DNA of 8,952 bases from SCUN01 sp964343975 (lineage in GTDB: Bacteria > Acidobacteriota > Vicinamibacteria > Vicinamibacterales > SCN-69-37): assembly GCA_964343975.1 (NCBI GenBank), contig CAYFLU010000137.1, positions 1-8,952 of the forward strand. Direction: 5' to 3'. Numbering within the stretch: the stretch's first letter is position 1; each line of letters opens with the position of its first letter. Position numbers and translations under genes: made by a program. This document shows positions 1 through 3,851 of the stretch, one piece after another. The notes beneath the pieces were generated by a model. The model was given only the letters and a program-made list of their open reading frames with translations. It made no database searches and was not told where the DNA came from.

Positions 1-735
1 AAGTCGAAGGGCAACGTCGTCGATCCGGACGACATGATCCAGAAGTACGGCGCCGACGCGCTGCGCCTCTACGTGATGTTCGTGGCGCCGCCCGAGAAGG
101 AAGTGGAGTGGACCGACAGCGGCCTCGAGGGCTCGTTCCGGTTCCTGAAGCGCGTGTGGACGATCGCCGACCTCGTGCGCGAGACGACCGGCGGCGCCGC
201 GGCCGCACCGGACGCGCTCGATGCCGATGCGCGCGCCCTGCGCCGCAAGACGCACCAGACGATCCAGCGCGTGACCGTGGATCTCGATCCGCGTGTGCAG
301 CTCAACACCGCCGTGTCGGCGATGATGGAGCTCACCAACGAGCTCTACAAGTTCTCCGACCGTCTGAAGATGTCGCCGTCGGCGCACGATCAGGCCGTGG
401 CGCGTGAGGCGGTCGAAGCGCTGATCCTGATGCTGTCGCCGTTCGCGCCGCACATGTGCGAGGAACTCTGGGACGCGCTCGGTCACACCGGCGGTGTGGT
501 CGCCGCAGGCTGGCCGTCGTTCGATCCGGAGGCGGCCAAGGAAGAGGCCATCGAGATTCCGGTGCAGGTCAACGGTCGTGTGCGCGGCCGCGCGCTCGTC
601 GTGGCCGGCGCGTCGGAAGACGAGATCAAGGAAGCGGCGCTCGCGTTGCCGACGGTGCAGGCGCACCTCGAAGGCAAGGCGGTGCAGAAAGTCATCGTGG
701 CCGGCGGCAAGCTGGTCAGCATCGTGGTCAAATGA
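1..735 (+). CDS. leuS: leucyl-tRNA synthetase, C-terminal part (partial at the 5' end)
   Basis: Class I aminoacyl-tRNA synthetase that charges tRNA-Leu in the cytoplasm. The frame is open from base 1, so the gene starts upstream of the window. The first residues read KSKGNVVDPDD, which is the last part of the KMSKS ATP-binding signature followed by the usual GN-DP sequence; the K and M that open the motif are just outside. Next come YGADALRLYVMFVAPPEKEVEW and an all-helical anticodon-binding region (LRRKTHQTIQRV, LNTAVSAMMELTNELYKF, LSPFAPHMCEELWD). The small C-terminal domain contains IEIPVQVNGRVRG, typical of bacterial LeuRS. The stop at 733-735 overlaps the lptE start, so leuS is translationally coupled to it. 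The order leuS-lptE-holA is known in Gram-negative bacteria and supports the identification. Nothing looks damaged in the visible part. Confidence 0.97.
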   Translation, partial: KSKGNVVDPDDMIQKYGADALRLYVMFVAPPEKEVEWTDSGLEGSFRFLKRVWTIADLVRETTGGAAAAPDALDADARALRRKTHQTIQRVTVDLDPRVQLNTAVSAMMELTNELYKFSDRLKMSPSAHDQAVAREAVEALILMLSPFAPHMCEELWDALGHTGGVVAAGWPSFDPEAAKEEAIEIPVQVNGRVRGRALVVAGASEDEIKEAALALPTVQAHLEGKAVQKVIVAGGKLVSIVVK

Positions 736-1289
736 AGACACCGTTGGCCCGCATCACTCGACGCCTGACGCTCGCGTTGTGCCTGCTCACGGTCGGCTTG
801 CTCTCGTCGGGCTGCGGCTATGCGCTGGCCGGGCGTGGCTCGTTCCTGCCCGACTACATCAAGGTCATCGGCGTGCCGCAGTTCGACAACAGCACGACGA
901 CGTTCGGCCTCGACAAGACGGTGACGGAGGCCGTGCGTCAGGAACTGCAGGGACGCGGGCGGTATCGCGTGATGCCCGATGCCACCGGCGATGCGGTGAT
1001 CACGGGCGTGGTCACCGGCATGTCCATCGCGCCGGTCGTGACCAACGCCAGCCAGCTGGCCACGCGCTATGCCGTCACGCTGACGGCGCGCGTGCAGTTC
1101 CGCGACACGCACGACAACAAGGTGCTGTGGGAGAACCCGTCGGTGCAGTTCCGCGACGAGTTCCCGGTGTCGACCGGCACCACGGTCACCGACACGAACC
1201 AGTTCTTCCGGCAGGACGCCAACGCGCTCTCGCGTCTCGCGCAGAACTTCGCGCGGTCGGTCGTCACCTCCATTCTCGAGAACTTCTGA
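732..1289 (+). CDS. lptE: LPS-assembly lipoprotein LptE
   Basis: LptE is the outer-membrane lipoprotein that plugs the LptD barrel and helps insert LPS into the outer leaflet. The protein has 185 residues, near the family's usual 165-195. Residues 1-27 form a lipoprotein signal peptide: a basic start (KTPLARITRR), a hydrophobic core (LTLALCLLTVGLL) and SSG before Cys28. The lipobox has Ser rather than Leu at -3, which is tolerated. Cys28 is followed by GYALAG, matching the GCGY-L-G signature of LptE. The rest (VPQFDNSTTTFGLDKTVTEAV, then alternating beta strands and a C-terminal helix) fits the alpha/beta fold. ATG at 732 is chosen because it gives the signal peptide and shares ATGA with the leuS stop; the same frame is open further upstream, but only across leuS. 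Sequence identity in this family is low, so the call rests on signal, GCGY motif, length and neighbours. Confidence 0.92.
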   Translation: MKTPLARITRRLTLALCLLTVGLLSSGCGYALAGRGSFLPDYIKVIGVPQFDNSTTTFGLDKTVTEAVRQELQGRGRYRVMPDATGDAVITGVVTGMSIAPVVTNASQLATRYAVTLTARVQFRDTHDNKVLWENPSVQFRDEFPVSTGTTVTDTNQFFRQDANALSRLAQNFARSVVTSILENF

Positions 1290-1296
1290 GTCCGCC

Positions 1297-2334
1297 GTGC
1301 CGGCGCTCTCGGTCGACGCCCTCCGCAAGCAATACAAGACCGGCACGCTGGCGCCGGTCTATCTCCTCGTCGGTGACGACGCGAAGCTGATCGAACAACT
1401 CGTGGACGGCGTCGAAGCCACGATCGATGCCGCCGATCGCGCCTTCTCCGTGGATCGCGTCTATGCCCTCGAAGCGGGCGGCTCACCGGTCGACATCATC
1501 GCGTCGGCGCGCACGCCGTCGCTGCTCGGCGGGCCGCGTGTGGTGATCGTGCTGCGCGCTGAGCGGCTCTTCAAGCCGAAGCGCGGTGGGAAAGCGGCCG
1601 AGGCGGACGAGGAACTCGACACTCCGGCCGAAGACGGCGGCAGCGGGGAAGCGGCCGATCTCGGACCGATCGAAGAGTATCTGCAGAAGCCGGTGGACAC
1701 GACGACGCTCGTGTTCGTGGCGGCCGACGTTGACGGCACGCGCCGCATCACCAAGCGTCTGAAGGAGGCCGCGCAGGTCGTCGAATGCGGCGGCCTCGAA
1801 ACGCGCACGGCGGCCGACCGGCGCGAGGCGCTCGCGGCCGTGCGCGCGCAGGTCCAGAAGGAACTCGAGACACTCGGCCGCGCGATGGAACGGCCGGCGA
1901 TCGATCTCCTGATCGAACGGACCGGCCTCGACATCAATCAGCTTCGCGGCTCGCTCGAGCGGCTGTTGCTGTACAGCCAGGACCGGCCGACGATCTCGCT
2001 CGATGACGTCAAAGAGGTGGTCGGCGAGCATGCCTTCGTCGACGACTGGGCGATCATCAACGCGATCGGTGAGGGCGATGCCGGCAAGGCCCTGCGCGCA
2101 CTGGCGATGCGGCTCGAGCGCGGCGACTCGCCGCACGGCATCGTCGGGCAGTTGCGGTGGTGGGTGTCGACGCGTCTGGCTGAAGCCGAGCCGGATCGGG
2201 TGCGGCCCGCCGTCGACGCGCTCCTGCGCACCGACCTCGCGCTCAAGGGCTCGGGTGGCGACGAGCGCGTGCTGCTCGAACGTTTGGTGGTCGAGATTAC
2301 GGGGAAGGCGCTGAGCCGTCCCGGCTGGCGCTGA
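1297..2334 (+). CDS. holA: DNA polymerase III delta subunit
   Basis: HolA is the clamp-loader subunit that opens the beta sliding clamp and loads it on DNA. The protein has 345 residues, the usual size (E. coli HolA is about 343). Near the N terminus LAPVYLLVGDDAKLIEQLVD matches the family opening, and it continues with SLLGGPRVVIVLRAERLF. TLVFVAADVDGTRRITKRLK, FVDDWAIINAIGEGDAGKALRAL and HGIVGQLRWWVSTRLAEAE are typical of the middle and helical collar domains. As in other delta subunits there is no functional Walker A motif. Residues about 94-122 form a charged, disordered-looking insert (KPKRGGKAAEADEELDTP and following) in the N-terminal domain. The start is GTG at 1297, seven bases after the lptE stop, with no clear Shine-Dalgarno sequence, so coupling to lptE translation is likely. 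The 3' end overlaps the opposing transglutaminase-like gene by 38 nt. Confidence 0.93.
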   Translation: MPALSVDALRKQYKTGTLAPVYLLVGDDAKLIEQLVDGVEATIDAADRAFSVDRVYALEAGGSPVDIIASARTPSLLGGPRVVIVLRAERLFKPKRGGKAAEADEELDTPAEDGGSGEAADLGPIEEYLQKPVDTTTLVFVAADVDGTRRITKRLKEAAQVVECGGLETRTAADRREALAAVRAQVQKELETLGRAMERPAIDLLIERTGLDINQLRGSLERLLLYSQDRPTISLDDVKEVVGEHAFVDDWAIINAIGEGDAGKALRALAMRLERGDSPHGIVGQLRWWVSTRLAEAEPDRVRPAVDALLRTDLALKGSGGDERVLLERLVVEITGKALSRPGWR

Positions 2335-2962
2335 GCTGCAACAGCGCGCCGGACGCCGGCGGCCCGGGGGCCGGGTCGAGACGGTATCGCACCGCAGCGT
2401 CGCCCGTCATCACGTCGAATGCGCGGTCGAGCGGTGACGGCAAACGCGACAGGATCGGGTGAAGTGCGTTCAGCGCGCCGAACCGGCGGTCGTCGTCGAA
2501 CGCCGTGACCGCATTCCGCATGGCGTACACCTTCACGGGGTGACCCCGCAGAAAGCTCATCAACAACTCGGGGCCCCAGTTGTGCAGCATCGGGTTGGCG
2601 CGCATCGTCACCGTTGCGCCGGTCGCCAGTCTGGTATCCAAGTCGTGCAGTGACAGCGGGCGTTCGGCGTCATCGACGGCATAGCCGTTCAGTTCCGTGT
2701 CGTAGTACACCCAGCGCCGTTCGTCGGCCACATAGGCTTCGATGCCGTAGTGCCCCGTGAGCCANNNNNNNNNNNNNNNNNNNNNNNNNNNNNNNNNNNN
2801 NNNNNNNNNNNNNNNNNNNNNNNNNNNNNNNNNNNNNNNNNNNNNNNNNNNNNNNNNNNNNNNNTAGAGCTGTTGCGGCGTGAGCGCGCGGATGGGGTAC
2901 GCGGCGCTGTAGAACAGCAACGGCAGCCGGAACGCCCAGGCGAGGAGCGCCAGGGCGAGCAC
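2297..2962 (-). CDS. membrane-anchored transglutaminase-like protein, interrupted by assembly gap
   Basis: Two minus-strand fragments lie either side of a 100-N gap. The downstream one (2764 to 2297, about 155 codons) begins WLTGHYGIEAYV and continues RRWVYYDTELNGYAV. This His, then Glu-Ala-aromatic, then Trp-Val-Tyr-Tyr-Asp pattern resembles the His and Asp part of the transglutaminase-like Cys-His-Asp triad. The Cys normally lies upstream, here inside the gap. The fragment before the gap has a hydrophobic segment (LALALLAWAFRLPLLFY), so the protein is probably anchored in the inner membrane and active in the periplasm. All three frames are open in that upstream fragment; I chose the hydrophobic one. 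The GTG at 2962 is weakly supported: no Shine-Dalgarno is seen, and the frame continues upstream through RVSLRSTLRIAAA, so the real start may be earlier. The gap size is unknown, so length and frame continuity are uncertain. The substrate is unknown; a cysteine-peptidase-like role is the other option. Confidence 0.6.
   Translation of the reverse strand: MLALALLAWAFRLPLLFYSAAYPIRALTPQQLXXXXXXXXXXXXXXXXXXXXXXXXXXXXXXXXXXWLTGHYGIEAYVADERRWVYYDTELNGYAVDDAERPLSLHDLDTRLATGATVTMRANPMLHNWGPELLMSFLRGHPVKVYAMRNAVTAFDDDRRFGALNALHPILSRLPSPLDRAFDVMTGDAAVRYRLDPAPGPPASGALLQLSASRDGSAPSP
2765..2864. other. scaffold gap (run of 100 N)
   Basis: Exactly 100 consecutive N. A round figure of 100 is the conventional placeholder for a gap of unknown size between two contigs, so the true distance may differ. 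It lies inside the transglutaminase-like gene. The order holA then convergent rpsT is also found in other bacteria, such as Bacillus relatives, which supports the join. Confidence 0.95.
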
Positions 2963-3035
2963 GGCAGCGGCGATGCGCAGGGTGGAGCGCAGGGAAACGC
3001 GGATAGGCCCCCCAGGGAAAACAGTCGTCGGCGAG

Positions 3036-3083
3036 ACACAAACGCTCCGGCGTTCGCTGGGGGGCAGCCGAACGCGCGGAGCG
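3036..3083 (-). terminator. Rho-independent terminator of rpsT
   Basis: A long GC-rich hairpin starts 14 nt after the rpsT stop. The arms are 3043-3059 and 3065-3083: seven pairs (CGCTCCG with CGGAGCG), a one-base bulge, seven pairs (GCGTTCG with CGAACGC), a second bulge, three pairs, and a loop of five G. Read on the minus strand, it is followed at once by TTTGTGT. No T tract follows on the plus strand, so the direction is clear. It should separate rpsT from the transglutaminase-like gene downstream, which would then depend on read-through or its own promoter. Confidence 0.85.
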
Positions 3084-3097
3084 AGATGCCGATCTCG

Positions 3098-3358
3098 TTA
3101 CTTGCTGGTGCGCTTGGCGAGCCGCGACTTGTAACGGCCCGCGGCGTTGTGGTGAATGATGCCCTTGCCGGCCATCTTGTCGATGAGCGAGAAGGTCGCG
3201 CTGAGCGCCGCCTTGGCCTTGGTCACGTCGCCGGCGTCGATCGCCGCGCGAATGTTCTTGAGGCCGGTGCGCAGCTTCGACCGCAGTTCGCGGTTGTGCT
3301 CGGTGCGCTTGATCGTCTGGCGGTGAGCCTTCACCGCGGAAGCGTGTCTGGTAGCCAC
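3098..3358 (-). CDS. rpsT: 30S ribosomal protein S20
   Basis: S20 is a small basic protein that binds the 5' domain of 16S rRNA during 30S assembly. The protein has 86 residues, the standard length. It shows the family pattern: a basic N terminus (ATRHASAVKAHRQTIKRTEHNRELRSKLR), a helix with Lys/Ala-rich sequence (AGDVTKAKAALSATFSLIDKMAGKG) and the diagnostic end IIHHNAAGRYKSRLAKR. The start is GTG at 3358, with GAGG (minus strand, 3370-3367) 8 nt upstream as a good Shine-Dalgarno. S20 genes often use a non-ATG start; in E. coli it is UUG and matters for S20 feedback on its own translation. A TATAAT box and a GC hairpin lie in the short upstream region, and a strong terminator follows, so rpsT looks like its own transcription unit within the minus-strand cluster. 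Confidence 0.98.
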   Translation of the reverse strand: MATRHASAVKAHRQTIKRTEHNRELRSKLRTGLKNIRAAIDAGDVTKAKAALSATFSLIDKMAGKGIIHHNAAGRYKSRLAKRTSK

Positions 3359-3376
3359 TCGAAAGTCCTCACTCCG

Positions 3377-3394
3377 GGCCCCAAATCGGGGGCC
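3377..3394 (-). promoter_or_regulatory. hairpin in the rpsT leader
   Basis: Six perfect G/C pairs (3377-3382 with 3389-3394) close a six-base loop. The hairpin sits in the predicted rpsT 5' leader, just upstream of the GAGG ribosome binding site. No T tract follows on either strand, so it is not a classic terminator for the S4 gene. A role in leader folding or S20 feedback is possible but is inference. Confidence 0.45.
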
Positions 3395-3405
3395 GTAAAC
3401 ACAAA

Positions 3406-3411
3406 ATTATA
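3406..3411 (-). promoter_or_regulatory. -10 box (TATAAT) of the rpsT promoter
   Basis: A perfect TATAAT on the minus strand lies in an AT-rich island of otherwise very GC-rich DNA. It overlaps the TAA stop codon of the upstream S4 gene. Transcription would start near 3399, giving a leader of about 41 nt to the GTG of rpsT. No TTGACA-like -35 box is visible at 16-18 nt, so the call rests on the -10 box and its position. Confidence 0.55.
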
Positions 3412-3799
3412 TACCCCATTCCTTCTCGCGCCGCAGCCGGCGACGCTCATCCCGGTCGGGCGCCCCCAAAGACTGGTGGCGGCGCTTCGGGCCGGCCAGT
3501 TTCATGAGGTCCAGCATCTGCTGTTCGGCCGGGCTTGGGGGTGGGGTCACGTCCTCGTAGAGCTTCCGGGCCTCGGCCTTGGGGATGTGATTCTCGGTCA
3601 CGCCCTGGACGATCACGCGCATCCGGCGGCCGAAGGGCCGGGTGATGTCGAGGACGTCGCCGACTTTGATGCCCTTCTGGGGCTTGGCGTTCTCGCCGTT
3701 CACGTCGACCTTGCCGCCCTTGATGGCCTTCTGGGCCTCCGAGCGGGTCTTGAAGAGGCAGGCGACGTCGAGCCAGATGTCGAGACGAACCGAGGTCAC
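3407..3799 (-). CDS. RNA-binding S4 domain protein, Hsp15 (HslR) type
   Basis: Small RNA-binding protein of 130 residues. Residues about 4-52 form an S4 domain: RLDIWLDVACLFKTRSEAQ, then the GGKVDVNG turn, then KPQKGIKVGDVLDI. The R-LD-WL opening fits the Hsp15/HslR family, which in E. coli binds 50S subunits carrying stalled nascent chains and helps recycle them. Residues 53-87 form a short beta extension (RPFGRRMRVIVQGV) with a helix, and the tail (PKRRHQSLGAPDRDERRRL) is very basic, consistent with rRNA contact. The start is GTG at 3799 with no good Shine-Dalgarno; a TAGAAT on the same strand lies only 6 nt upstream, so the mRNA may be leaderless. rpsT follows after 48 nt, fitting a ribosome-related role. 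Exact orthology to hslR is not proven, so no symbol is given. Confidence 0.88.
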   Translation of the reverse strand: MTSVRLDIWLDVACLFKTRSEAQKAIKGGKVDVNGENAKPQKGIKVGDVLDITRPFGRRMRVIVQGVTENHIPKAEARKLYEDVTPPPSPAEQQMLDLMKLAGPKRRHQSLGAPDRDERRRLRREKEWGI

Positions 3800-3804
3800 C
3801 GCCC

Positions 3805-3833
3805 GATTCTAGCGGGTTTCGAGGGGTAGAATC
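3805..3833. promoter_or_regulatory. inverted repeat with back-to-back -10-like elements (divergent promoter region)
   Basis: GATTCTA at 3805-3811 and TAGAATC at 3827-3833 are perfect 7-base inverted arms with a 15-base spacer. The region lies between the divergent S4 gene (start 3799) and M14 gene (start 3852). Each arm contains TAGAAT on the strand that reads outward: 3811-3806 on the minus strand, 6 nt from the S4 GTG, and 3827-3832 on the plus strand, 20 nt from the M14 ATG. Both suit a -10 element. Clear -35 boxes are lacking. The symmetry could also be an operator for a dimeric regulator. Confidence 0.45.
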
Positions 3834-3842
3834 CCTGCGTCC

Positions 3843-3847
3843 GGAGG
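3843..3847 (+). promoter_or_regulatory. Shine-Dalgarno sequence of the M14 peptidase gene
   Basis: GGAGG lies 4 nt before the ATG at 3852. It fixes the start used, which also gives a proper signal peptide. Confidence 0.75.
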
Positions 3848-3851
3848 CCCC

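Noticed and set aside
483..1346. 287-codon open frame on the minus strand opposite leuS and lptE
   Set aside because: Composition is typical of a high-GC shadow frame; leuS and lptE explain the region.
2345..2378. GC-rich inverted sequence near the end of holA as a possible terminator
   Set aside because: No T tract follows on either strand, and it lies inside the coding part of the transglutaminase-like gene.
2750..3829. 359-codon plus-strand open frame through the N run, opposite rpsT and the S4 gene
   Set aside because: It exists only because N does not make stops, and it lies opposite two clear conserved genes.
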